NCBI GenBank assembly: GCA_964015035.1
Contig: CAXHCA010000012.1
Coordinates: forward strand, 1 to 64,000
Direction: 5' to 3'
Source: BQJU01 sp964015035
Lineage (GTDB): Bacteria > Bacteroidota > Bacteroidia > Chitinophagales > Saprospiraceae
DNA: 64,000 nucleotides
Part shown: piece by piece, positions 25,857-34,891 of the stretch
Numbering within the stretch: position 1 is the stretch's first letter
How the letters are laid out: each line of letters begins with the position of its first letter
Position numbers and translations under genes: made by a program
The notes under the pieces: generated by a model
What the model saw: only the letters and a program-made list of their open reading frames with translations
Databases searched by the model: none
Told to the model about the DNA's origin: nothing

Positions 25857-27479
25857 TTATTGCTTGTCAAAATTTGCTTTCACCTTTGTATCGTCCGCGG
25901 CAGCCACTCTGCGGAGTTTTATTTTTAAAATTGCCCCATCACTCGGCAAGGTAGCATGATACAATGCATCGCCATTCCAAATTCTTTCTCTGACCCATTT
26001 TTTGCCCTCATAGTGGCCCTGTTCGGCAATGATATATTCGGCGGCATTATAGCCTGAACCGTAGGTAGGGCGGAACAAAAATTTGGCATCAAAACCAATG
26101 AGCAGAAATTCATCAGGCCCCAATTGGCCAATTAGTGCCCGGCCGGTTCTCTGGGATCGTTCTTTGTAGGTTGGAAAGCCATATTGAAACAATACATCGT
26201 AGTTTTCTAAATGGACCAATTGCTCCGACATGCCCTCTTCTTCACCCACGGCCACTAATTTTTCACTCCCCTGCAATTGGGTGATTGGATACATGGCTTT
26301 CGCCAATAGGTGGTAGTTTTGGGCAATACCTGTAAATCTGCCATCGAGATGCTCCTTATCTCTTTGGTCATGAGGATCAACATGAAAGGGATCAATTCCA
26401 TAAGGGGCAACACCAATGGCATTGTAATTGCCAATGGCATAAAATTGAAAACGGGCGAAATTATGGCCATTACCCATTTCTGGTACAAACAGGGCGTTGT
26501 CGGGACGGTCGTAGTTGTCACAAAGTTGGTTGAAAATATTGGGATTACCGTGATAGACATCCAGGGCCAATAAATCAAGATTTGGAGCAACCGCCTTCCA
26601 CAAATCAATCATATTTGAAGTTGGCCCGCCGCTGGGATATTCTCCAGGGCGTTGAAAGGCATTTTCTCGAATCCATACATTCGCATACATGGGTAGGTTG
26701 TAAACGGCTTTGCCGGCTTGGGCTATTTGATCGATATAGGTGGCAATGTAATATGCGTTAAAGGCCTCCGGACCATCCACCCCAAAGGTTGCGGCCCAGG
26801 CATCTTGTTTTTTATCTAGCTTTTCTGCCACTATCTTAGGAATCTTTTGTGCATACAATCGATTCGCTTCTGCTGAATAATCTCGGTTGGTCCACATGGA
26901 GCCCGGTTCATTTTCTACTTGCACCATAATCACCGTTTGGTCAGCACTATCTATTTTCTTAAGGTGCTTCATCACCGCGACAAAGGCGTTTTTGTCAGCC
27001 TCTAGGTTGGTCTTGGATACCGCCGACAATACATAGATGTCTTGTCCAGCTGCATTTTGCATGCGTGGATACTTTTTGGGGTTGTCCAATACCCAAGGCG
27101 GAGCATACTGCGATCGGCCATTTTTATACGAACCAAACCAGAGTAAAACCAATTTTTGTCCATGCTCTCGAGCCGTTTGCACCAGATGATCTAGTTCAGT
27201 AAAATTGAATTTTCCCGGCTCCGGTTCAATGTTTTGCCAGTAAATTGGCGCTTCAATGGTATTGCATCCTAAGGCCTTCGCCTGATCCCAAAATTGATCA
27301 GTAATTTGAGGCCAAACACTGCTGTTCCACAACTGAGCACCAAGAATTAGATAGGGTTTGTCGTCCAAATAGAAGGTAAACTTATTTCCTTCTTTTCGAA
27401 TTTCAGGCAAACTTTTCTGCCCTGATCCAGTAGAGATGATGAAGAGTACCAATAATAATATTCCGTATGTTTTTCTCAT
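25857..27479 (-). CDS. Secreted GH35-like beta-galactosidase
   Basis: A 540-residue clan GH-A glycosidase with a signal peptide ending near residue 20 (STGSGQ). The TIM barrel shows GCNTIEAPIYWQNIEP (about 71-86), acid/base E191 in VQVENEPG and nucleophile E334 in FVPEMGNG. The C-terminal approximately 160 residues resemble the DUF5597 domain often fused to GH35/GH42-like barrels. The probable activity is release of terminal beta-galactose (or a related residue) from polysaccharide side chains. It is 4 bp downstream of the GH88 gene and 11 bp upstream of the sulfatase gene, clearly within one operon. Confidence 0.82.
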   Translation of the reverse strand: MRKTYGILLLVLFIISTGSGQKSLPEIRKEGNKFTFYLDDKPYLILGAQLWNSSVWPQITDQFWDQAKALGCNTIEAPIYWQNIEPEPGKFNFTELDHLVQTAREHGQKLVLLWFGSYKNGRSQYAPPWVLDNPKKYPRMQNAAGQDIYVLSAVSKTNLEADKNAFVAVMKHLKKIDSADQTVIMVQVENEPGSMWTNRDYSAEANRLYAQKIPKIVAEKLDKKQDAWAATFGVDGPEAFNAYYIATYIDQIAQAGKAVYNLPMYANVWIRENAFQRPGEYPSGGPTSNMIDLWKAVAPNLDLLALDVYHGNPNIFNQLCDNYDRPDNALFVPEMGNGHNFARFQFYAIGNYNAIGVAPYGIDPFHVDPHDQRDKEHLDGRFTGIAQNYHLLAKAMYPITQLQGSEKLVAVGEEEGMSEQLVHLENYDVLFQYGFPTYKERSQRTGRALIGQLGPDEFLLIGFDAKFLFRPTYGSGYNAAEYIIAEQGHYEGKKWVRERIWNGDALYHATLPSDGAILKIKLRRVAAADDTKVKANFDKQ

Positions 27480-27483
27480 AAAG

Positions 27484-28659
27484 CTACTTGGTTTTAATTT
27501 TTTGATAACGCGTTAAGGCCTCCAGGTAATAATAATCTGCGTAGTTCAGGGGGGCATCTACCTCTCGGTTCGCAGGTTTAAAACCGGTGCTATGTTTTAA
27601 AATAAAATGATGGTTCGTTCCGGGTGGCGCCAGGTATTCTGGTGCGCTCAATGCCTTGAGTAGTGATGTGGCTTTTTCCAAATACAATGTTCCGTCTTCG
27701 GTGAGGGTGCTTAATTCCAGTAGAGCGGAGGCCATGATGGCGGCAGCGGCAGCATCTCTTGGTTCGTTCGGAATATTTGGCGCATCAAAATCCCAATAGG
27801 GGATGAGGTCGGCCGGTAAATTAGGGTGATTGAAGAAAAAGGAAATAACCTTTTCAGCTTGCGCTAAATATTGCTGATCACCGGTAAAGCGATACATACA
27901 GGTATAGCCATAAGCCCCCCAGGCTTGTCCTCTGGCCCAGGCGGAGGTGTCATCGGTTCCTTGAAAAGTGCCTTTGCCGATGGCCTTTCCCGTGAGGGTG
28001 TCATAATCTACCACGTGGAAAGAGCTATAATCATCACGGAAATGGTTTTTCAGAGTAGTATTGGCATGACTGATGACAATATTTTTAAACCGTTCCGTTC
28101 CCGTTTGTTGGTAAGCCCACCACAGCAATTCCAGGTTCATCATATTGTCAATGATAACAGGATATTGCCATTCACCAAAGTCCCAGGACCGGATCACTCC
28201 GGTGGTTTCATTGAAACGATCGGCCAAAACATTGGCCCCTTTCAATAGAACGGTAGTATAATAGGGATCCTCTACGGAATTGAGGCCATTTCCATAGCTA
28301 CAATAAAGAATCAATCCGATATCGTGCATCGTGGCTTTCATATTCAGGCTATCGAGGAGGTGATTGACCTTCACGGCCTTTTCTTTCCATTTGGAGTCAT
28401 TGGTCAATTCGTATAAAAACCAAAGGGATCCCGGAAAGTAGCCGCTGGTCCAGGCCTGTTGATTGACCCATTTTGTCTCACCATCTTCCACCGATTGTGG
28501 CAGCATTTTACGCTCCAAGGCCTCCCTCGACAATGTGTCGTACTGCTGCACGGCAGTTTGAATGCCCTGCTCGATCCACGTTTCGCGTTCAGAACATGAA
28601 CAGGTGATCAAGGCAAGTAGAAATAGCCAATATGCTTGATTTTTAATAAGTTCCATCAT
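27484..28659 (-). CDS. GH88 unsaturated glucuronyl hydrolase
   Basis: A 391-residue (alpha/alpha)6-barrel enzyme that removes the 4,5-unsaturated uronic acid left at the non-reducing end by polysaccharide lyases, acting by vinyl-ether hydration. D113 (MHDIGLILYCSYGNG) and D171 (IIDNMMNLELLWWA) match the two essential aspartates, followed by the family stretch SAWARGQAWGAYG. The N-terminal signal has cysteines at 20 and 22 (LITCSC), so it is a likely lipoprotein. It overlaps the upstream FG-GAP gene by 17 bp. The presence of this enzyme implies that a lyase acts earlier in the pathway. Its product feeds the KduI/KduD route encoded at about 54-56 kb. Confidence 0.9.
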   Translation of the reverse strand: MMELIKNQAYWLFLLALITCSCSERETWIEQGIQTAVQQYDTLSREALERKMLPQSVEDGETKWVNQQAWTSGYFPGSLWFLYELTNDSKWKEKAVKVNHLLDSLNMKATMHDIGLILYCSYGNGLNSVEDPYYTTVLLKGANVLADRFNETTGVIRSWDFGEWQYPVIIDNMMNLELLWWAYQQTGTERFKNIVISHANTTLKNHFRDDYSSFHVVDYDTLTGKAIGKGTFQGTDDTSAWARGQAWGAYGYTCMYRFTGDQQYLAQAEKVISFFFNHPNLPADLIPYWDFDAPNIPNEPRDAAAAAIMASALLELSTLTEDGTLYLEKATSLLKALSAPEYLAPPGTNHHFILKHSTGFKPANREVDAPLNYADYYYLEALTRYQKIKTK

Positions 28660-30100
28660 AGCGACTGCCCATGTATGAGCCCCATTTTATTGGTTGTTTA
28701 ATAATAATATCAGTGGTGATCATCTTTATCCAAAAACCCGTTTTTCGTTCGATGGAGAATAAGTCAAAAGGATTGTTTTCGTGCATCATCACAATTTCCA
28801 TCCGCCCGTCTTGATTCAGATCTTCCAACAACGGGGTACTGCCTAAATTGCCACCATTGCTTTCTTTAGAAAAATTATAAATCGTGGAGTCATTAAAATC
28901 AAAAACCTTCAAAACGTTCTTGACGACTCCAGGAATGCTTTGGTTGACCTGAAAAATGACTTCATCAAATCCGTCTTGGTCCAGATCATAAGCCACGGGA
29001 CTATCATAATGAAAGCTTCCCAAGGAATCTGAGAAGAGTAGGCTGCCATCATTCCCGCTAAGGGCCACTTGCATGGACCGCATTAAATTTGGAAACTGGC
29101 CAATCCCATAATTGGTGAATACATCCGGAATGGAATCGGCATTAAAATGTCCCACCGCCAGCGAACAGTATACCTCTGTATTAGGTACCGTAAAAGTCCA
29201 GATCGTGCGAAGTGTTTGGCCATCAATGGCCAGGGTACGGCCATCAACCGCATTGGCAATGATATCCGCCGTCCCATCTCCGGTGATGTCTACAAGTACC
29301 GGAGGCGCAATAAATCCTTTGCTGAGACTTTCGGCCAACACGTAGGCTTTGCTGAGATTGCCCTGCTGCAAATCTTCTATCTTTGAAAGAAAGAGCTTGC
29401 CCGGTTGTGTTTCTCCGCCTGAACCGTACAAAATAAACGTTTCCCCCTGTTTTTTTAGCAGAGTACAAGACATGTAAGTCTCCTGATGATCAGGCATATA
29501 GGCTTCTTGGATTAACCTTCCTGTTTGGCCGCTAATGAGCATGAGTTTTCCGGCAGGACGATTTACTTCATTGGGTTTTGCCTTGACATAGCCACCATTG
29601 GCAATCAAAATATCGTCGGTCCCGTCCCTATCAATATCCTTACAATTTTGAGCATTATAAAAATTATACAATTGGAATTGGGTATTATCGGTGCTGTCTC
29701 CCTCCGGGAAAAATTCCCAAACAATTTTTCCTGTTGCGCCATTGATGGCCAGTAATTCAGCAGATCTTCCGCCGATAATGATCTCCGGGATCGTATCGTC
29801 CGTGATCTGGAGAAAAAGCGGTGATCCGAAGATTTGATCCCTGGCCTGTACTGTCCACAGCAACGCCCCTGTCCGGCCATCCAGGGCAATGATGGCGGAA
29901 TCAGATGATGTAAATTCAGCTCTTCCGGCTCCGGTCACGATATCTTTGATGCCATCAGCATTTAGGTCGATAGCTCGTGCCGATGATGAGGTCCCTAGAT
30001 CTTTTAAAAGAACTTCCCATGCGCTTAGAACGATTGGTTCTGATTGTTGGCAGCTCAGTGCTAGTATTGCCATCACAGCGATGTATAGATGTCTTTTCAC
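28643..30100 (-). CDS. FG-GAP/VCBS beta-propeller lipoprotein
   Basis: A 485-residue lipoprotein (lipobox LALSC, C17) made of repeated propeller blades with calcium-type loops such as DLNADGIKD, DIDRDGTDD, DITGDGTAD and DLDQDGFDE. PQQ-like blades alternate with them (IALDGRTGALLWT, LAINGATGKIVWE). No catalytic motif is seen. It overlaps the SGNH gene by 1 bp and the GH88 gene by 17 bp, so it is firmly part of the PUL operon. A role as a surface glycan-binding protein or scaffold is plausible. It is the smallest of three propeller lipoproteins in this locus; the others are at 34872 and 51820. Confidence 0.8.
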   Translation of the reverse strand: MKRHLYIAVMAILALSCQQSEPIVLSAWEVLLKDLGTSSSARAIDLNADGIKDIVTGAGRAEFTSSDSAIIALDGRTGALLWTVQARDQIFGSPLFLQITDDTIPEIIIGGRSAELLAINGATGKIVWEFFPEGDSTDNTQFQLYNFYNAQNCKDIDRDGTDDILIANGGYVKAKPNEVNRPAGKLMLISGQTGRLIQEAYMPDHQETYMSCTLLKKQGETFILYGSGGETQPGKLFLSKIEDLQQGNLSKAYVLAESLSKGFIAPPVLVDITGDGTADIIANAVDGRTLAIDGQTLRTIWTFTVPNTEVYCSLAVGHFNADSIPDVFTNYGIGQFPNLMRSMQVALSGNDGSLLFSDSLGSFHYDSPVAYDLDQDGFDEVIFQVNQSIPGVVKNVLKVFDFNDSTIYNFSKESNGGNLGSTPLLEDLNQDGRMEIVMMHENNPFDLFSIERKTGFWIKMITTDIIIKQPIKWGSYMGSRYDGTY

Positions 30101-30765
30101 TACATTCTGATATAAGGCATTAGCACTGTTTGCCAGATTTTATACCCTTCTGCATTCATGTGCAGATTGTCTTTGAGGAAGATGTGCTTAAAAACTTCTC
30201 CATTCTTGTCCAGGGCCGGTGTCCAGACATCTGCAAATTCGGTATTGGGGGTTTTAGCAGCATATTTTTGTAGCATCCTGTTCACCTTTTCATAAGGTTC
30301 CTTTAAATGCCATCGGGCTCCACTGGGTTTGGGTGAAATAAAAATGACCGGAATTTCTTCGCCAAGATTTTCTGCAATCATTTTCCGCAGTTTTTTAGCC
30401 TCCTTCAAAATGGCCTTGGGTTTGTCACCTGCAGCTACATCATTGTCTCCTTCATAAATGAAGATTTTTGATGGTTTGTAAGGATATATGACCCGATCAG
30501 CATAATAGATCAAATCAGAAAATTGGGAACCACCGAACCCTCGATTCAGCACCCGGTAGTCAGTGAAATAGTCTGCAACATCTTGCCAAATAGCAATGGA
30601 AGAGCTGCCTACAAATAAGACCGTTCCTGGAAGCTGGGGGTTCTCCTGATCCCGCTTTTCAAACTTTTGAATGCTGGTTTCCCAGCGCTCCGGGCCTTTT
30701 TCTTGGGAAAATCCGGTAAAACTTACGCCTAAGAAGAGCGCAATTAGCAAGTAATAATATTTCAT
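30100..30765 (-). CDS. SGNH/GDSL-family hydrolase, probable carbohydrate esterase
   Basis: A 221-residue secreted hydrolase with a signal peptide (about 1-20). The nucleophile block is VLFVGSSSIAIW (about 49-60), the GDS motif being GSS here. The oxyanion block is GFGGSQFSDL, the third block IYEGDNDVAAG, and the catalytic Asp/His pair lies in KDNLHMNAEGY near the C-terminus. The family includes acetyl- and methyl-esterases of polysaccharides and phospholipid-type lipases; PUL context favours removal of O-acetyl groups. It overlaps the FG-GAP lipoprotein gene by a single base, indicating tight co-translation. Confidence 0.85.
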   Translation of the reverse strand: MKYYYLLIALFLGVSFTGFSQEKGPERWETSIQKFEKRDQENPQLPGTVLFVGSSSIAIWQDVADYFTDYRVLNRGFGGSQFSDLIYYADRVIYPYKPSKIFIYEGDNDVAAGDKPKAILKEAKKLRKMIAENLGEEIPVIFISPKPSGARWHLKEPYEKVNRMLQKYAAKTPNTEFADVWTPALDKNGEVFKHIFLKDNLHMNAEGYKIWQTVLMPYIRM

Positions 30766-30819
30766 ATTTTTATCGTGTTTGGTTATTCCATGTTTTCGTG
30801 ATCGGCAATGGGGGTGTAA

Positions 30820-32127
30820 TTAATTGGTGTTCAGAAAGTTAATGATGTATTGTTCGCCACTTTTTTTGGCTTCTGGGAATGCATGATGCCCCATACTGGG
30901 GTAGTATTGCAGTGTTTTTGGCGCTGTAATGACATTGTAAGTTGCAAAAGTTGAGCTTGGAGGTGTCGCCAAATCTCGAAAACCCCAGCTGTATCGTCCT
31001 TCACATTGAATGCGTCGGGCGAAATTCACTACATCATAGTAGGCCGATACTTCTAGGGCTTCTTCAATAATCTGACCGTCTAGTGATTGATTTTCTGGTT
31101 TAAATGGACGAGGCCAGCCTCCTGTCCGGTTGCCGTAGACGTCAGCCGTTAAATCGGCAAAAGCCGGATAGTAAACCAAAATAGCATCAACCCGCTCATC
31201 TAGGCCGGCAGTGACAATGGTCAGTGCACCTCCCTGACTACCTCCTGTGACGACCAAATTTTCTCCATCAAATTCTGGTAATTGATAGGCCAGATCAATG
31301 GCGCGAATACAGCCAAGATAGGCCTTTTTCATATAATAATTCTCTCGACTGCGCAGTTCATAATTCCAATACCTGGACAATGCCGAACGCCTCAGTTGTT
31401 CATAGATTTTTGGATCTAAAGTGAGCGGAATGCCATGGATGCGAAAATCGATGATCACCACTCCTTTTTCACCAAAAAAGTCTTCATTAGCGCCAAATTC
31501 CGGCCAAACGCCAGCACCCGGCAGCATCAATACCACTGGATATTTACCTTCTTTTTTGGGAATGGTTAAGATGGCATAATAATGAGCGCCTGGATATATA
31601 CCGGAAAATTCTACCTCATAGACATTTGAACGAGCAGTGCCCGCTTCCGGCATTAAGGTGGTTTTGAAAGTAAGTGGATTGGCTCTCATTTCTGCAATTT
31701 CCTCCTGCCAGAATGCATCAAAATCATCGGGCTCTTTTGTGAAAGGGATCAATTTGAATGGTTCAAATCCAACAGTTGCATATTCTTTATACTGTTCTCC
31801 TTCAACAGTGGTAGTCACGGTGCAGGTCAGAAATCCTGCTTCTGGAAAGCTGGCCTCAAGAATTGTTTCCCCCGTTTTTAGCACCACATCCGATTGTTTG
31901 ATGGTGGCTTCCCGAAGTTCCGGGCCAATTTCGTAATTGATGCTCGCTCCGGGAAGGGGGATACCAAACTTTAAAACCCGGACTTTGAACTTGACCGTTT
32001 CCCCTATCTGATAGATCCAATCGGGATGGTCGGGCACAACTTCGACATTTATAGCCTTGTAATTTTGACCGATTGCAGCATGAAAGCAACCAAGTAAAAA
32101 CAGGAAAAGCGTTAGGCGGAGGCACAT
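30820..32127 (-). CDS. CE7-like acetyl xylan esterase/cephalosporin-C deacetylase
   Basis: A 435-residue secreted alpha/beta-hydrolase. A signal peptide (about 1-20) is followed by an Ig-like domain (about 25-115) and the AXE1/CE7-like hydrolase domain (about 125-435). The serine-nucleophile elbow is VVTGGSQGGAL (Ser about 296), the Asp is likely in the ILVYYPAFADL region and the His in the C-terminal SMGHHAF. The CE7 hallmark RGQ motif is not visible; the equivalent region reads IDFRIHGIPL, so it may be a divergent CE7 relative. It probably removes acetyl groups from the polysaccharide. A second esterase gene (SGNH) is 54 bp downstream. Confidence 0.8.
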   Translation of the reverse strand: MCLRLTLFLFLLGCFHAAIGQNYKAINVEVVPDHPDWIYQIGETVKFKVRVLKFGIPLPGASINYEIGPELREATIKQSDVVLKTGETILEASFPEAGFLTCTVTTTVEGEQYKEYATVGFEPFKLIPFTKEPDDFDAFWQEEIAEMRANPLTFKTTLMPEAGTARSNVYEVEFSGIYPGAHYYAILTIPKKEGKYPVVLMLPGAGVWPEFGANEDFFGEKGVVIIDFRIHGIPLTLDPKIYEQLRRSALSRYWNYELRSRENYYMKKAYLGCIRAIDLAYQLPEFDGENLVVTGGSQGGALTIVTAGLDERVDAILVYYPAFADLTADVYGNRTGGWPRPFKPENQSLDGQIIEEALEVSAYYDVVNFARRIQCEGRYSWGFRDLATPPSSTFATYNVITAPKTLQYYPSMGHHAFPEAKKSGEQYIINFLNTN

Positions 32128-32326
32128 AGTTGATAATTTTATTGGTCAGCGTACTCTTTAAGGAAATATTCAATGGCAGGCCGGCAAACGAATGGCAGCC
32201 ACTCCGCTTTGGTAGCAAAAAAGAAGTAAAAACAAAAGATTCTTGATTCTCATAAATGATTGTATACAAAGCTTTTTATTGATATCCATTCATGTTTGGT
32301 AATCCTGATACCATCCAACATTTTGG

Positions 32327-33967
32327 TCAAGGCTGATCATGCACCAGCCTAATGGTCATGACTGGTGAGTCATCCGATAGAAGTGATAAATGGTAAACTC
32401 CCGATTTATAGGCGCGAAAATCGATGGACTGGTCTGGTTTAGAAAGTGAGTCTTTTGCTAGGAGGATGCCAGCCTCATCATAGAGTATATAGCTTTTGGT
32501 GCCGAATCCAGGAGGGTAGGGGATTTTATAAAAATTCCCTATCGGACGACCTTCCATCTTCATTCTTGAATTCCATTTGTCTGAGAATGGATATTTAAGG
32601 GCTGGGTGCTCCTCCGAAAGGCCTTCCAATGCTCCAATATCAAATGATTCTCCAACAGGCCTGGGAGCAAAATTAAAGTCATGTTTCAGCCATGGTATTT
32701 GGGTTCCTGCATCGAGTGCTGACGCCTCCTCCTGAAGTCTATAATCCTCCTTTTTATCATCAATAAAGGGCGACGTTTCGGCTTCCCGTAAGGCTAGATT
32801 ATTACTGATTGTCCATTTATCGGTTGGATTTCTGATGGCTTCCCGGTCTTGGTCGGAGAGGATGATTAGATTGTTGAGGACCAGATTGTCTGTGGTGAGC
32901 TCAGCATTGAGCCAAATTCCAACTTCTTCCGGTCGGACAATGGTATTGTTGATGATTTGGTAAGTAGCCCCTTTCCATGCTCCTTTGTCATTGTGGTAAA
33001 TAGCCGCTTCTCCATTGTCAATCAGTAGGTTATTGAATAACCGATTGTCCCCTCGGCCAAAGAAGGAAATACCTGCACCGGGACCTTCCTGCACGATATT
33101 ATTGAAAAAATCACCAGTGGTGCCTGCACCGATTTGAACGCCATGGTTTTGCCATTGCTTGTCATCGAGGCCGTAATTAAAAATATGGTTGTTGTACAAT
33201 TTTACGTCATGGGTACTGGACCCCACTTGTAGCCCGTCCCAATGGGTGTTTTTAATTTGATTATTGTAAATGCGAACCCCTCTTATTTCATGGGAATACA
33301 AGAGTGAATCGCTATCACACTGGAATGTTCGGGTAGGAAACCAGGAGTAGCCCACATAAAAAGCTTCTCCACCTGTTTCATAAATATAATTGTCATGGAA
33401 ATTTAGATGCTCCATAATAAAAAATCGCAGGTCACGACGGGTACAATTGGGGTCGGTTTTTGCCATAATGCCGGCAAAACCAACATCGTGGATTTTAATA
33501 TGATCCACTTCCGCAAAGGAACTGAATTCTCCGATCCAGACACCCTGACTATTGGTGCCAGCAATTTCAATTCCATATTGTTGGTCTCCGCCAGTTCCGG
33601 TCAAGTGGAAATGCACACAATTGGAGAAAGAAATGCCATAGTCCTTCTTGGTATTGACCACTACAGGGCCTTGATCATTCAGAATGACGATTGGTTTTTC
33701 TGGACTACCGGTTAAATTGTGAAAACTCAAGGCGTCCCGCTGCCCCGGAGCCAGCCAGATGGTATCTCCGGGTAAGATTTTCATCGAAAGACCATCAACT
33801 TTATTCAGGTCTGACGGAATGGGATAGCTTTTTTGACTTAGCAAGGTAAATGAAGAAAGAAGGCTTATAATGGCAACATTTATTAGGCCTAAAATTGGGT
33901 TAGTTGGCTCAAAAAAGCAGTGCGTATAGCTGCTCACGGAGAGGCTATTAAAAATGAGTTTAAACAT
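32327..33967 (-). CDS. Secreted right-handed beta-helix protein, candidate polysaccharide lyase
   Basis: 546 residues. A long N-terminal hydrophobic segment (about 27-45) serves as the signal; because 26 residues precede it the true start may be later at a non-ATG codon. Residues about 90-400 show parallel beta-helix repeats, many with N-N pairs (RIYNNQIKNTHWDGLQVG, KLYNNHIFNYG, RLFNNLLIDNG, QIINNTIV), as in pectate lyases, polygalacturonases and epimerases. The last approximately 60 residues (SYILYDEAGILLAKDSL to SGVYHLSLLSD..RLVHDQ) resemble a type IX secretion sorting domain. No other protein in the PUL looks like a lyase, so this is the best candidate for backbone cleavage; binding only, or epimerase activity, is also possible. 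Confidence 0.7.
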   Translation of the reverse strand: MFKLIFNSLSVSSYTHCFFEPTNPILGLINVAIISLLSSFTLLSQKSYPIPSDLNKVDGLSMKILPGDTIWLAPGQRDALSFHNLTGSPEKPIVILNDQGPVVVNTKKDYGISFSNCVHFHLTGTGGDQQYGIEIAGTNSQGVWIGEFSSFAEVDHIKIHDVGFAGIMAKTDPNCTRRDLRFFIMEHLNFHDNYIYETGGEAFYVGYSWFPTRTFQCDSDSLLYSHEIRGVRIYNNQIKNTHWDGLQVGSSTHDVKLYNNHIFNYGLDDKQWQNHGVQIGAGTTGDFFNNIVQEGPGAGISFFGRGDNRLFNNLLIDNGEAAIYHNDKGAWKGATYQIINNTIVRPEEVGIWLNAELTTDNLVLNNLIILSDQDREAIRNPTDKWTISNNLALREAETSPFIDDKKEDYRLQEEASALDAGTQIPWLKHDFNFAPRPVGESFDIGALEGLSEEHPALKYPFSDKWNSRMKMEGRPIGNFYKIPYPPGFGTKSYILYDEAGILLAKDSLSKPDQSIDFRAYKSGVYHLSLLSDDSPVMTIRLVHDQP

Positions 33968-33979
33968 TGCAAATTTTTA

Positions 33980-34891
33980 TTAGTGAATACTTTCTAATTC
34001 AAGGTCGATGACCAGAACCTCATTGGGTCTTACACCGTAGGCCCCAGACCCTCCAAAGGCACATCCCGAAGGAAAAAAGAAGCGGCCTTTACCTCCGACT
34101 GATAATAAACAAATGCTTTCTTGCCAACAGGGGAGTACATTGCTGTTGCCAATCACAAATGACTTTCCATCATCGCCGGATTGGCCTAGATCTCCAGCCA
34201 ATTGGGTCCCATCTGTGTATTGAATGGAATAATTAAAATGAACAGAATCTCCCGCTACCGGCTTTTGTCCGGTACCTTTGTTTTCGAGGTAGTAGCCGAT
34301 TCCAGACTTTGTAATTTTATAGGGTATATTTTGTTCTTCCAAAATCTCTTTGATGGCTAGCCTGTCTTTTTCTAGTTGTTCACTGGCCTCTTCTTGTAGC
34401 ACATTCTTCCTGTTGGCAAGTTGCCTTTCCTGCCATTTTTTATATTCTTGATAGGGGAGAATACTAATAACTTTCGCAGCAATTTCTACTTCCTCTTCAA
34501 AGATGAGACTGTGTGGTAAGGCACTTGCAAAACTTGTATTGATCAATTCTTTGGCCATCAATTGAACCAGTGCACTGTCTCCTAAACCCATTTGGTAGAA
34601 AATCTCTTCTAAAGGGTTGTCAACACCAATCTTCATTTTATAGGAGTCGTATCGTAGTGGAAGCAAGGTATTTAAAGCTGAAGTGCTGAATAGGAGAGAG
34701 TCGTCATTGGTGGTCTTTGCGGAAAGATCAATCATCAGGTATTCTCCATCGTTTGCGTGGACCGCACCTTTCTTACTGTATATTTTGTATTTAACTCCGG
34801 ATTCAATTGTCGTAAAGCCTTCATCACAGGCTGATGTTAAGGCAAGAAGACTCAAGATCAGAAAACCTATATTATTGAATTTTTCTCTCAT
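33980..34891 (-). CDS. FKBP-type peptidyl-prolyl isomerase lipoprotein
   Basis: About 303 residues from ATG 34891 (an alternative ATG lies at 34903). The signal peptide ends in the lipobox LTSAC, so the protein is a probable lipoprotein. The middle region (about 40-190) is a degenerate FKBP/trigger-like domain with a charged coiled segment (KKWQERQLANRKNVLQEE). The C-terminal FKBP domain (about 205-300) has SVHFNYSIQYTDGTQL and a terminal VLVIDLELESIH. The start overlaps the end of the giant VCBS/ASPIC gene by about 20 bp, so the two are translationally coupled. It likely assists folding of large surface proteins encoded next to it; that role is inference. Confidence 0.82.
   Translation of the reverse strand: MREKFNNIGFLILSLLALTSACDEGFTTIESGVKYKIYSKKGAVHANDGEYLMIDLSAKTTNDDSLLFSTSALNTLLPLRYDSYKMKIGVDNPLEEIFYQMGLGDSALVQLMAKELINTSFASALPHSLIFEEEVEIAAKVISILPYQEYKKWQERQLANRKNVLQEEASEQLEKDRLAIKEILEEQNIPYKITKSGIGYYLENKGTGQKPVAGDSVHFNYSIQYTDGTQLAGDLGQSGDDGKSFVIGNSNVLPCWQESICLLSVGGKGRFFFPSGCAFGGSGAYGVRPNEVLVIDLELESIH

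Noticed and set aside
31856..32269. Minus-strand ORF upstream of the CE7-like gene
   Set aside because: Most of it lies within the CE7-like gene in another frame and has low-complexity, non-conserved sequence.
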